Assembly: GCF_027409185.1 (NCBI RefSeq)
Contig: NC_084464.1
Coordinates: 50,071,095 to 50,135,094, forward strand
Length of the DNA stretch: 64,000 nucleotides
From: Cynocephalus volans
Lineage: Eukaryota; Chordata; Mammalia; Dermoptera; Cynocephalidae
Reading direction: 5' to 3'
This document shows positions 48,165 through 58,913 of the stretch, piece by piece. The notes beneath the pieces are model-generated. The model was not told the origin of the DNA. It was given only the letters and a program-made list of their open reading frames with translations, and ran no database searches. Each line of letters begins with the position of its first letter. Within the stretch, counting starts at the first letter, position 1. A program made the position numbers and the translations under genes.

Positions 48165-48519
48165 AATCAAGCCACACCTACAAGCCATAGTTTGGTCTGA
48201 GTTCAACTAAGTGGGAATTTCCCAAAATTCATTGTGAGGGATACCAAACCCTGCAGATACTGTCAAAGAAATGTGTTTGGTGCTGAAAGGTATTCTAGAA
48301 ACAAGGCATAATTTTTCCCCTTTTTGAAGACTCAAAAGGACAATAGCATATTAAAGGCTCTGGGAAGTCCTGTAGCCCAAAACAGAAAGAATGTCCAACC
48401 TGTTTCACTTTGATTAACCCTGAATTTTCGAAACTTGTTATTTTCCAGACTGGTTTTCACTCTTTCTTTGATATAACAACTCTGAGCATCTCAGAATTGA
48501 CAGTATAGCACTTTGCTTA
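48165..48519. other. Intergenic stretch, nothing recognised
   Basis: Between the L1 and the next MIR I see no repeat or exon that I can name. Confidence 0.5.
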
Positions 48520-48725
48520 TAAGCCCGGCTCTGGACTCCCACTCTAGATTTCAGTCAGGCTTCCATGAGGGTCCTGGAGGAAGCCTCTTAATCTCTCCAA
48601 ACTTCAGTTTTCTCATAAGCAAAATGAGATTAGTAATATTATCTCATAGGGTTGTCGTGAGGATTAAGTAAGATCATATGTGATTTGCACACAGTAGGCA
48701 TTTGATAAAGGTAAAAGCCATTGTT
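48520..48725 (+). repeat. MIR SINE
   Basis: 'gctctggactcccactctag', 'cttaatctctccaaacttcag', 'agcaaaatgagattagtaat' and 'gtcgtgaggattaagtaag' follow MIR in sense. Confidence 0.8.
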
Positions 48726-49904
48726 GTTATTAAAATCCTAAGGAAGTGTTTTCTGTCCATAAGCCATTCCTGTCTGCTGCTGCCATATCCTGTCTTCATG
48801 TTTTCTGGCCCACGTGTCTCTCTCTGTTTTCGTAATCCTCTACTTTGGGCTCAGCTTTAGGCTCACTATGAAGTCAGCACCTGCCAGCCCAATAAATTGA
48901 CTCTGTGGTTTTCACCTACCAGTACTGGGGGTTGTTTTATAAACTGCCTTTTCTTCTCCCCCTTCTGAAAGTGGACTGCAGTGCAGAGTGGGAGGGTATG
49001 ATAAGAGGCTACATGATGAAGAGTTTGTGGCCCCCACTTGAGAAATGTGGGGTTTTTAAAAGGAGATACTCCTTTAATTGCTTCCAAGTGCTTAGAACTA
49101 TAAATTTTACAGTGTAGTAAAATCTGGTTGGGCCCTCTACACACCCAGCCCTGGGCTGAGCACCATCCAGAGGCAGAACATCATGTTCATGAAAGATTTC
49201 AGTTAATGGAACTGTCCTACACTGAGATTTTGAACCAAAGCAAGAGCATCAGAGCTGTTAATACAATGTCCTGTGTTGGGCTGGCTGTTCCTGATGCTTT
49301 CTCTATTCTTTAGCTCATCAGGACAACTGTAATCACAGAGCCTTGTCTCTGACAGGACCTGCTGAAGAGGACCCAGGGAACCTTTCTGAACCAGGTCTGT
49401 ATATACAGACAGGAGAGCATCATGAAGCCACTTTCAGTGAAGTCTTCTATAGTAGTCAGGATTCAGGGCAGAAAGCAAAAACCACTCTATGTATTTCAAG
49501 CCCCAAGCAATTAGACTTGATACAAGCAATTAGGTGCTTATAGGAGGAATAGATGTCAGGGGTTGCCTTGAGGCTAATGGTTCAAGGTCACACCTCCACA
49601 GCTGCAGGCCAGAGGTTAGGCAATTGCTGTTGCTACTTGCATGGTGTGAACCCATGAAACTGGTGACCAATAACTGGAACTTAACATCTGGTTGCTGCAA
49701 CCACATCTGCCCAGTCCTGCTTACTTCCTTCTTCCAAATCTTGCTTGAATTTATCCCAGCCTAAATCTCCCTAGCTGCGAAGGAGTCTAGGAATGTAGAT
49801 TTTTGAACTTCTGGCCCTTATAGTACAGAAAGAATGGGGTATGTGGAAGAGAGTGGGCTGGATTCCAGGAGACCATCTCAGGAATAACTTTTAGACAAAA
49901 CAAG
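48726..49904. other. Intergenic stretch, nothing recognised
   Basis: No repeat family, exon or RNA gene identified. The short ORFs present lack family-like features. Confidence 0.5.
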
Positions 49905-50078
49905 CATAGCTTTCATTTATTAAGTGCCTATGGTCTGCCAGATGCTATGTCAGGTGGTTTACATATTTATCTAATTTGATTTTCACAACATTCCTCTGAG
50001 GAAGGTAGAATAATATCCTCATTTTACAGATGAGAAAGCTGAGGATTAGTGAGATTGAATAAATGACTCAGGGCCTGC
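49905..50078 (-). repeat. MIR SINE
   Basis: 'tttcatttattaagtgccta', 'ctcattttacagatgagaaag' and 'gaggattagtgagattga' match MIR in reverse orientation. Confidence 0.8.
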
Positions 50079-50089
50079 GATGTTCAATT

Positions 50090-50406
50090 TTATGTGTCAA
50101 CTCAGTGAGGCTGTGGTGCCCATTCATTTGGTCGAACACCAGTCTAGATATTGCTGTGAAGGTATTTTAAGATATGATTCACATTTAAATCAGCAGACTT
50201 TGAGCAGGGCTGATTACCCTCCCTAATGTGGTTGGGCATCATCCATCTGGTTGAAAGCCTTTTGAGAAAAAGAACTTCTGCTTCAGACTGCCTTGGAATT
50301 TAAGACTGCAACATCAGCTCCTGCTGGAATTTCCACCCTGTTGTCCTGCCCACCAGATTTTGGATTTGCCCAGATCCCACAATTGTGTGAGCCAATTCCT
50401 TAAAAG

Positions 50407-50441
<35 letters not shown>

Positions 50442-50510
50442 CATATATACACATATATATATATAGTCTATTGATCCTGTTTCTCTGGAGAATCCCAACT
50501 AATACAAGGT
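50090..50510 (+). repeat. Old interspersed repeat with (CT)n(TA)n
   Basis: A common mammalian pattern from 'gatgttcaattttatgtgtc' through 'tgattaccctccctaatg' and 'gtgagccaattccttaaaa' to 'ctctggagaatcccaactaa'. It includes (CT)n at 50408-50430 and a (TA)-rich run at 50431-50465. I do not assign a family name. Confidence 0.55.
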
Positions 50511-51540
50511 CCAACAAGAAGTAGTAAATGGTATAGCAAAATTTCAATTTCAGGTTTGTCTAATTCAAAAATCCATACTCTTGGAAGACAGGCTTCAGAT
50601 GGCCTCATGTTCTTAGACTTTCAACAGTTTTATCAGTGCTTGGGGGAGCTCCAGACTCAATGGGGGAAAGATAATCCATGCATTCTGGGACATTCCACAT
50701 GGAGAGGAAGCAATGTTCCTCCAAAATATGTAGATCAAGGTTTCGGAAGGATTGCTGGATTTGTCTGGTAGTCATTCTTCAAGCATTTATTGAGCACCTA
50801 TTAGGAGATCACAGACTGTGTCAGGCTTAGTAGAAATGTAAAAAAAATACATTCAAAACAACAGCAGCAACTATATAGTTCTTGACTTCCAGTTTGCTGA
50901 TGATGGCCTCAAGCTGATGCTTCCTTGGAAGTCACCTAAAAGCAACAGGGATGTTTTCCGGAAATCACCTAAAAGCAACAAGCAGTACAAGAAACAGAAA
51001 TTCAAACTCTATCTAGGTTAAAATTGTGAGAAAGTTGAAACTCAAAATAGCTGAAAAGAGTGTCAAAAAATGTAGAAACAGATGAGAAGCAAGGAAGGGA
51101 AGAGAAGAGAGATGCAGAGGTTGCAGATCCCAGAGAGTTGGCAAAATACACTTGTCCAAGGTGAGGGCATAAATTAAGTTTTGAGACATAAATCCTTTGC
51201 TTGTAAGAGTGAGAATTGGGAGCCCAATCCAGGAACTGGAGCTTCCCTGGATCTGGGTTGGAAAGAGAAGGGGCAGTATGAGGAATCACATGGGATAGCC
51301 ATGTCTGTAGGAAACTGCCAATGTGAAAGTAGAGAGAAGAGAAGCTTTACTTGGGTACCAGGCCACTGGCTGTTTTTGTCCATTGTGTGATGAGAAGTAG
51401 ACTCGAACTTATATCCCTGGGTCATAGGGACAGTTCCTGCTGGCTTGGAATCTAACTTCCTGCACGAACTCCCAAAAGTATCAGATCAAGGAAAAACACT
51501 CCTCATTCAAAGTTTATTCATCAGAAGTCTATATAAAGGT
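50511..51540. other. Intergenic stretch with one short duplication
   Basis: A 20-bp phrase close to gaaatcacctaaaagcaaca occurs twice, at about 50929 and 50961. Otherwise nothing nameable. Confidence 0.5.
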
Positions 51541-52380
51541 GATTTCTGCTTCTGAACAAAATGGAGTTACAGGGACTGGATTTATTTTCTGCCTAAAAAA
51601 AAAGAAAAAGAATATTTGAAGCAATGATTTCAAAAGATTGGAAATCATTCAGTGATATTCAGTGATCTTTGAGAGGTGGGAAATAAATCAGATGAACCCT
51701 ACAACTACCCTAAGTTACTGCTCAGAGAGAGTTTTTAGGTCATGGCACAAAGAGGGAAAAACCAGTCAGAACCCTGTGGTCTCTCAGTTCAGTGGAAGGA
51801 GCTGGAAGGCCTGTGAGGTGTAAGGGGACTAGAGTTTTCAGAAAAGAATGACAGAGAGAAGAGAGCTACATGCACACATAAAGAAACTACCTAAAGTGGA
51901 GTGGGGGGTGGAGACAAGAACCACCTGAAGGATTAGAGGGAAAATTCCCACCTAAGATCAGGAACAAGGCAAGGATGTCTTCTCTCACCATTTCTGATAC
52001 ATGCAGCAACATGGATGAATCTCGTAACAATTATACTGAGTAAAAAAGCCAGACTAAACAAAGAGTATATACAGTAGGATCTCATTTATATAAAATTTTA
52101 GAAAATGGAAACTAATCTAAAATGACAGAAAGCTGATCAGTGCTGTGTGGGAATGGGAAAGAGGTGGGAAGGGACATAGAGAAGGATTATAAAGGGCATA
52201 TGGAAAGTTTTGGGGGCGATAAAAATGTTCAGTATTTGATTGGGATGATGGTTTCGTGGGTGTATGCATATATATAATATATGCATACATATATTAAAAG
52301 TTATTTATCAAATTGTGTACTTAAATATGTGCAGTTTTTTGTAAGTACACTTCAATGAAGCATACTACGAAAAAAAAAAA
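51540..52380 (+). repeat. Ancient L1 fragments (5' UTR-like part and 3' end)
   Basis: A plus-strand old L1-like leader at 51540-51950 is joined to a typical L1M 3' end at about 51955-52380. The 3' end includes 'gcaacatggatgaatctcgt', 'atttgattgggatgatgg' and 'aaattgtgtacttaaatatgtg', and terminates in an A-run. Boundaries are approximate. Confidence 0.55.
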
Positions 52381-53800
52381 AGTGAAGAAAAGGAAAGCCA
52401 TGAAAAGACAATGTACAAATAAATGGTGTCCCTGGACAAAAAAAACCAGAAATCATGTAACATAACAAATATTTAAAGATACAATTCATCAAAACTTTTC
52501 AGAAACCGAGGAAGACTCGAATCTAGCTATTGAAAAGGAACAGTGAATTCCAGAAAAATCTAACAAGAATTCTCATCACTGAAGCATATTGTAGCAAAAT
52601 TATCAGACTGCAGCGTTAAAGAGCCTTTGGGGCAGTCAGGCAAAAAGACCAAGAGACCACCCTTAGAGTTCCAGCTTTCCAATGTCTTCTTGGCATTCTT
52701 CTCTTTCTCAGTTCACCAAACAGCAAGCACATCCTCCTGTGCATCTGAGTTATTTCTTCAAGTCATCTGATTGTATCCATAAGCCCAGATACGGGCTTCT
52801 CTAAATCAACATTCAATGTTTGAAGACAGTGGAACAAATTCTAAAAATTCCTCAAGGAAAGAAAGTGCCATCTAAAATTTTTATACCTGGATTTTTATCT
52901 TTAAAATATGTAAAATCAAGCATTTCTGAACATGCAAGAATTTAGGAAAGATTGTTCTTGTGGACCCTTCTTGAAGAAACTATTGGAGGACCAACTTCAA
53001 CCCAGATGACACTCAGAATGGAAGATAACAATGAATTACACAAGGAACATTGCCTGGTAGTAAAATCAAGTCCGTTGTTAGAATAGAAATCCCTGAAGAG
53101 GATTTAAATGCTTTGGAAGAGTTTGGGAACTTGAGGGTACATGAGCTTGAAAACGTCAGTGGCTCAGAATGAAGCCAAGAAATAAATGCAGAAAAGCAAC
53201 CATATCTGACAGCAGTGGAGATTAAGAATTCCTAAATTGTTATACTGAGAAGCTACTGGGCATTCTGCATGAGGAACTGAGGCCTGGCTGCATTTTTATA
53301 ACATGCTCCGGGAGTATGGAACATTGACTTCCTTCTTGGGAGCGGTGCATTTGCCAGTTTGGAAAAGGGAACACTCTTTTCCAAACAGAGTGAAAGATAT
53401 CAAGTGATTTAATAATAGATTGCATAGAAGTTTAAAATGATCTTGGCAGAATTTAAGAAAGTCATTTAAAATATGTCAGACCCATTTTGGGGACAAATAA
53501 AAACATTTTAAGAGGGGTTGTATTTTAGATTTTGGAATTATTGTTAATTTTCTAAGGTGCAAGCATGACATTATAATTATGTAGGAAAATGTCCTTATTT
53601 ATAGGAGATTTATGCTGAAATATATGGGAGTGGAGTGCCATAACATCTTTGATTTGCTTCCAAATTATTCAGCAAAAAAGGTACATATCAAACATAAAAA
53701 AACGAAAATATGGTGAAGTGTTAACAATAAGTGAATCTTGGTGAGCAGTATACAGGGTGTTCATTATACTAATCTTTCCACTTTTCTGTAAGTGTGAGTT
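52381..53800 (+). repeat. HAL1-like / old L1 ORF1 fossil with an internal inverted insertion
   Basis: Degraded ORF1-type text ('gcattaaagagcc'-like at 52614, 'ggcagtcaggcaaaaagacc' at 52631, then 'ctcaaggaaagaaagtgcc' at 52851 and 'gaagaaactattggaggacc' at 52973). It is interrupted at 52665-52792 by a segment that is the inverse of 53899-54024. No frame survives. Confidence 0.55.
52665..52792 (-). repeat. Left arm of a long inverted repeat
   Basis: The reverse complement of this 128-bp segment matches 53899-54024 nearly base for base. Shared words include caggaggatgtgcttgctgt and aagaagacattggaaagctg. Mismatches and small gaps are concentrated near the inner end (about 52770-52785). Confidence 0.9.
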
Positions 53801-53898
53801 TCCAAAATAAAATGTTGTCCAATTAAGAACAAAACATCAAAGTAGCAAAGATATCTTTTCGAGAAATCAAGAGCTAAAATAAACATCTCCCTGAGGAA

Positions 53899-54024
53899 GT
53901 ATCTGGGCATTCAGATAAAATCGATGACTTGAAGACATAATTCAGGTGCGCAGGAGGATGTGCTTGCTGTTTGGTGAGCTGAGAAAGAGCAGAATACCAA
54001 GAAGACATTGGAAAGCTGGAACTC
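53899..54024 (+). repeat. Right arm of a long inverted repeat
   Basis: Partner of 52665-52792. It continues smoothly with neighbouring plus-strand ORF1-like text (53820-54160), so this arm is probably in its original place and the left arm is the copy. Confidence 0.9.
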
Positions 54025-54159
54025 TGTGGAAAGGTTAAACACTTAGTTATTTCCTAAAAACTTTCAGAAGGGGGAAATTCCTTAATGAAGATAATTTAAG
54101 TAAAGTGAAGAGGATACCTGTACACTTAAGTTCAAGAAGAAAAAAATTCCAGACTTAAG

Positions 54160-55801
54160 TTAGCATAGAACTATTATTACTTGAGAAGGAGACGATTGGA
54201 ATGAAAAAATCACTGGGATCAGTAATCAAATCTTATCTTAAATCTCTATAGCCCAAAGAGGATAAAACTCTCAGTCTGTATAATTACACTGAACTACTGA
54301 AACACCTGATGACTAGGGAGAGAAGATAAAATGTTAGAGAAGACAGACAACAGCTACCTCTTGGACAAACTAAGAATGGCTGAAAACAGTAGAGTTCATT
54401 TCCAATCCAAACTGAGTGATGAGGTGTCAGGTAGACATAAGCTGGAAGCACAAAGAAGTTGGACACAGCATTCCATCAAAGCTCACCTGGAAAATGGGTG
54501 CACAATCTCGCAGCTGAAGCACAAGTCCTTACCAACATGGACAGGCAGAGAAGCATGGCTCTGCAGGAGAATGAATGGGAAGAGCAAGAGGGAGATCTCT
54601 CAGTAGCAGAGAAAGTGAGCAGATAATTTAAGAACGGGAGAATGAATTACAAGGTTGGGGGGCAAGATCTAATCAGACCTAGTTTGCTCTTAATGATCAG
54701 AAAGTCTGTGACAGTGGACACGCTGCTGTTGCTGCAGAAAGAACTCGTATTGGAGAGAGGAGGTAAGCTGCCAGTGTGGGACAGAAATTAATACAAACAG
54801 AACCAAGACACCAATGCTTCAAATGCCAGTGACTGTAACTCCAGGAAGACATGATCCTGAAACCCTTCTACAGGAAGGTCTTTTGGCCCACCTGCAGGAA
54901 CTGGGGGTATCCCAGTTCAGGCACATTATTTGCTGGGTCCAGTGAAAAATTAAAGTTTGGGTCCCTTGATCAAAAAGTGGGGGAAAATATGCCATTAAAG
55001 GTATTAAAATATATAGCTCTTTCCTTTCTTCCAAGGCTTCTTCATTTTACATTATCCAGTGGCAGTTTTAAATGCAGATATAAGAGCATTTATCTCTTAT
55101 GCAGAATCACTGAAATTACACAGTTGTCATTTTGTAGCTCGTACATGTATGTATTTATTTCTTACAGAGCTATGGAAATGCTGCACAAAACTTACTAAAC
55201 TTTTTATTTTACCTCTCAATACCCTCTATCTTTGGATTATTGGCGAGTAAGGAAAGACTTAAGGCAAAGGAACTACAGGTAGCCCTGTCTTTCCCTTTCC
55301 GTCCCTGTCACGATTTTCAGTGTGAATTGTTGGCTAATACAGGGAGGTGGCATGAATGCACAAGAATGTGATAGAGTTCCTTGGTCATTCATGTTTCTTA
55401 GAACATCATTGCCTTCTCTCTGTGTTTGAAGCAAGTTCTGTTCTAGGGGAGGCGTAGCTCTCAGACTGTTTGCAGCCCTGCTTACTCATAGTCATGACAT
55501 GCTTACCTAGATCTTGCTTTGTACCTTGTCTCACTTACCTCCCATGCATTGCGGGTCCACCGGAATTCCGTGCTCACAAAGCCAAAAACAAGTTCAAAGA
55601 GAAAATTACGAAGAATGTCAAGATGAGAACAGCAGAGCATTAGACCAGGCAGGGGCCCATCTGGGCACGCGACTGTATGCAACCCCATGAGCTGCAGTCC
55701 CCTGAGCCAGCCCTGACTCTGGTTTCCTGGTGGCGTAGTGGCTAGGATTCTGCAGATATTTTGAAGCAGAATCTCTGGAAACTTCAGTTGTTTGTATCTT
55801 T
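54160..55801. other. Intergenic stretch, no gene
   Basis: The left part (to about 54660) may still be old L1/HAL1 5' sequence. Beyond that I recognise nothing firm. The right end at about 55720-55801 is part of a MER5-like target element that continues past the next L1 at 62005. Confidence 0.45.
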
Positions 55802-55821
55802 AACAAGTTCCCTATAGAAAA

Positions 55822-56035
55822 ACAGCTGGAGCTGAGAGGGAGCGGCATTTTGAAAACCTGCCTCTGGGAAAAAAGAGTAACCAGCAGGCTGTGCATCATT
55901 GGCCAGGGAGGCGTGGCACTGAGGAAAAGAAGCCCTGTCTAAGATCCTGAGATAATAAACATTTAAGTGATGAGTAAACTCAGCACACCTCTATAGGGCA
56001 TCTTCTGGGAGCTAGACTTGGGGATACAAAGACTA
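55822..56035 (+). other. Non-L1 leader inside the second L1 insertion
   Basis: About 214 bp between the 5' duplication and the L1 start at 'caagatggcagaatagacgg' (about 56039). It shares nothing visible with the leader at 10679-10837. Its right part ('gcatcttctgggagctagac', then 'ttggggatacaaagact') resembles an old L2-type end, meaning ordinary genomic sequence. That favours 5' transduction from the source locus. Confidence 0.6.
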
Positions 56036-57002
56036 CCGGTCAAGATGGCAGAATAGACGGTCCCTAGCGTCACTCTCTCCCACAAATCAACCGATTTAAA
56101 CTATAAAAACATAACATCAAGTGCATATGGAATGGGGAGACATCCAGCGGGGAAGGCAGAAGCTCCGTGGAGACCACATGCCCTGTGGGGCCGCCGTCAC
56201 ATGATCCGGCAGATAGGCTTCACCACCACCACCTGGCTCCATTCCCAGCCCAGCCCAGTGTGCACAGAGTGGGGAGATGTCCGGCAGGGGAGGTGGAGGC
56301 TCCACAGAAACCACACACCCTGTGGGGCCTCCACTGCGTGATCCAGCAGGTAGGCTTCACCGCAGGCACCTGGCTCCATTCCCAGCCTGGCCTAGTGTGC
56401 TCAGAGCAGGGAGACGTCCGGCAGAGGAGGCGGGAACTCCACGGGGACCACACTACTGCTGCGTGATCCAGCAGCCCGGCCCAATGCCTATGGAGCACAG
56501 AGATGTCCAGCAGGGCAGGTAGAAGCTCTGCAGAGTCCACACACCCTGTGGGGGTGCTGCTGCCACGCGATCCAGCAGCAAGTAGGCTTCACCACCACCA
56601 CCCAGCTCCATCCCAAGCCCGGCCTAGTTCGCACAGAGCAGGGAGACATCCAGCAGGGGAAGGGGAAGCTCTGCAGAGACCACACGCTCTGCGGTGCCTT
56701 GGTGCATCCCAGAAGCCCAGGCCAGAGTGCACAGAACAGGGAGAAGTCCAGCACGGGAGGTGGAAGCTCAGCAGAGACCACACACCCTGCGGTACCACCC
56801 CGTGATCCAGCAGCCTGGGAGAGTCCAAGCTGACCAGAGAGGTGGCTCCCCGGAGAGGCCCAAGACCTGAGGCAACCACACATGCAAGGCACTAGTGGCC
56901 AACTGAGCAGTCACTGAGGTAGCCATACCAAATTGGCAACCACAGTAACATCTTAGTCAGTCAATAGTGTCAAACCTGTGGACTGTGAAACCCCCTGCCA
57001 CA
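56036..57002 (+). promoter_or_regulatory. L1 5' UTR built of variable tandem monomers
   Basis: Unit starts (the 'gggagacatccagc'-type phrase) fall at about 56134, 56271, 56409, 56498, 56641 and 56739. Spacings are therefore 137, 138, 89, 143 and 98 bp. Long units contain 'taggcttcaccaccaccacc' plus 'tggctccattcccagcc', and short units lack them. A unique segment (about 56820-57002) leads to ORF1. Mouse L1 promoters are likewise made of monomers that add promoter strength. That role here is inference. The antisense and sense ORFs of 60-134 codons in this block are composition artefacts. Confidence 0.85.
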
Positions 57003-58001
57003 ATGAATAAACATCAAAGAAAAGATACCAGAAATACAAAAAATCAAGAAAGTACACCACCAAAGGATAATAACTCTTAAGCTCTAGATCCTGTAGAACA
57101 AGAAGCCCTTGAAATGACTGACAAGGAATTTCGAGTGATAACTCTAAGGAAACTGAATGAGATACAAGAAAACTCAGCTAGACATTATGATGAAATGAGG
57201 AAAAGCATACAGGACCTGAAAGAGGGAATGTACAAGCAAATCAATGCCCTGAAAAAAAAAGTAGCAGAACTTGCCGAACTGAAGAAGTTATTCAGCGAAA
57301 TAAAAAACACAACGGAGAGTTTAACCAGCAGACTTGTCGAAGTTGAAGAGAGAACCTCTGAACTTGAAGATGGGCTGTTTGAAATAACACAAGCAGACAA
57401 AAAAAAAAAAAAAAAAAAAAAGAAAGAAAAAAGAATCAAAGGCATTGAAGAAAATCTGAGAGAGATATCAGACAACCTTAAGCACTCAAATATCCGAGTC
57501 ATCGGTATTCCAGAAGGGGAGGAAAAAGGAGATTGCATTGAAAACATATTCAACAAAATAGTGGCAGAAAACTTCCCAGGTATAGGAAAAATCACAGATC
57601 TTCAGATCCAGGAAGCTCAATGATCTCCAAACGTATTCAACCCAAAAAGGTCTTCTCCAAGACATGTTATAGTCAAATTGGCAAAACTCAAAGACAAAGA
57701 GAGAATCTTAAAAGCTGCAAGAGAGAAGTGTGAAATCACCTATAAGGGAGCCCCAATCAGGCTAACATCAGACTTTTCATCACAAACCCTAAAAGCCAGA
57801 AAAGAATGGGATGATATATTCAAAATACTAAAAGACTGAGATTGCCAGCCAAGAATACTCTACCCTGCAAGGCTATCCTTCCGAAATGAAGGGCAAATAG
57901 TATATTTCTCAGACAAACAAAAACTGTGGGAGTTCACCACCACACGACCACTCTTACAAGAAATTCTCAAGGGAGTATTGGGTTTGGTTCCTGAAAAATA
58001 A
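57003..58001 (+). pseudogene. L1 ORF1, in frame but with stops
   Basis: 332 codons plus TAA when lesions are ignored, all in one frame. Nonsense codons lie at 57078 (codon 26), 57621 (codon 207, CGA to TGA) and 57837 (codon 279). Order: N-terminal tail, coiled coil (residues about 40-125, with the TTESLTSRLVEVEERTSELE part lost by frameshift in the first copy), lysine tract from A23 at 57399-57421, RRM-like (IRVIGIPEGEEKGDCIE) and basic C-terminal domain. Nucleic-acid chaperone in the family; dead here. Confidence 0.92.
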
Positions 58002-58190
58002 CTACCACTGCCATAACCCCCCCCCCAAATCAAAACCCACTAGTATAATAAAAATGGCATTCATGAAGAGAAAACAAACAAACAAAAAGGCTATCTACAA
58101 CCTAAGGAACCAACAAACACAGAAAACAAACAGTAAATCAGAAAGCAAGGAAAAAAAGACACCTAAGACAACCAAACAATAATCAATAAA

Positions 58191-58913
58191 ATGCTAGGAA
58201 TAAATCAACACTTTTCAATAACAACTCTTAATGTAAAAGGCTTAAATTCCCCAATCAATAGACACAGACTGGCTGACTGGATTACAAAGGAGGACCCAAC
58301 TATATGTTGCCTTCAAGAGACCCACCTCACCCATAAAGACTCACATAGACTAAGAGTGAAAGGATGGAAAAAGATTTACCATGCAAACAGAAAAGAAAAA
58401 CGAGATGGAGTAGCTATTCTTATATCTGACAAAATAGACTTTAAACTAAAAACCATAAAAAGAGACAATGAGGGACACTACTTAATGATAAAAGGACTGA
58501 TCCATCAAGAAGACATAACAATCATAAATATGTACGCACCCAGTGTTGGAGCAGCCAGATTTATAAAACAAACTCTATTAGACCTAAAGAAGGAAATAGA
58601 CACTAATACCATAATAGCAGGGGACCTGAACACCCCACTGTCAATATTGGACAGATCATCTAGGCAAAGAATCAGCAGAGAAACACAAGATCTAAACAAT
58701 ACTCTAGACCAATTGGACATGGCAGATATCTACAGAACATTCCATCCAACAACTTCAGAATATTCATTCTTCTCATCAGCACATGGATCATTCTCCAGGA
58801 TAGATCACATATTAGGTCACAAATCAAGTCTCAACAAATTCAAAAAAATTGGAATTATCCCATGTACTTTCTCAGACCACAATGGATTAAAATCAGAAAT
58901 CAATAACAAATAA
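58191..58913 (+). pseudogene. L1 ORF2 endonuclease domain, open, ends at codon 241 stop
   Basis: 240 open codons spanning just the APE-like endonuclease domain. By count, the expected catalytic and contact residues are present: N14, E43 (LQETH), Y115 (NMYAP), D145 and N147 (GDLN), D205 (RIDHILG), S228, D229 and H230 (SDHNG). A TAA at 58911-58913 ends it directly after the domain. The same stop is in the first long copy (13044-13046). Downstream text is ordinary ORF2 in the same frame, so the stop splits ORF2 rather than ending the gene. It could in principle yield a free endonuclease domain if expressed. Confidence 0.9.

Noticed and set aside
56134..56820. CRISPR-like regular repeats
   Set aside because: Units are tandem without unique spacers and belong to a mammalian L1 promoter.
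56117..56892. Several 60-134 codon ORFs on both strands in the L1 5' UTR, possibly an ORF0-like gene
   Set aside because: They are explained by GC-rich tandem monomers. None is conserved in the first copy's 5' UTR as an intact frame with an initiator.
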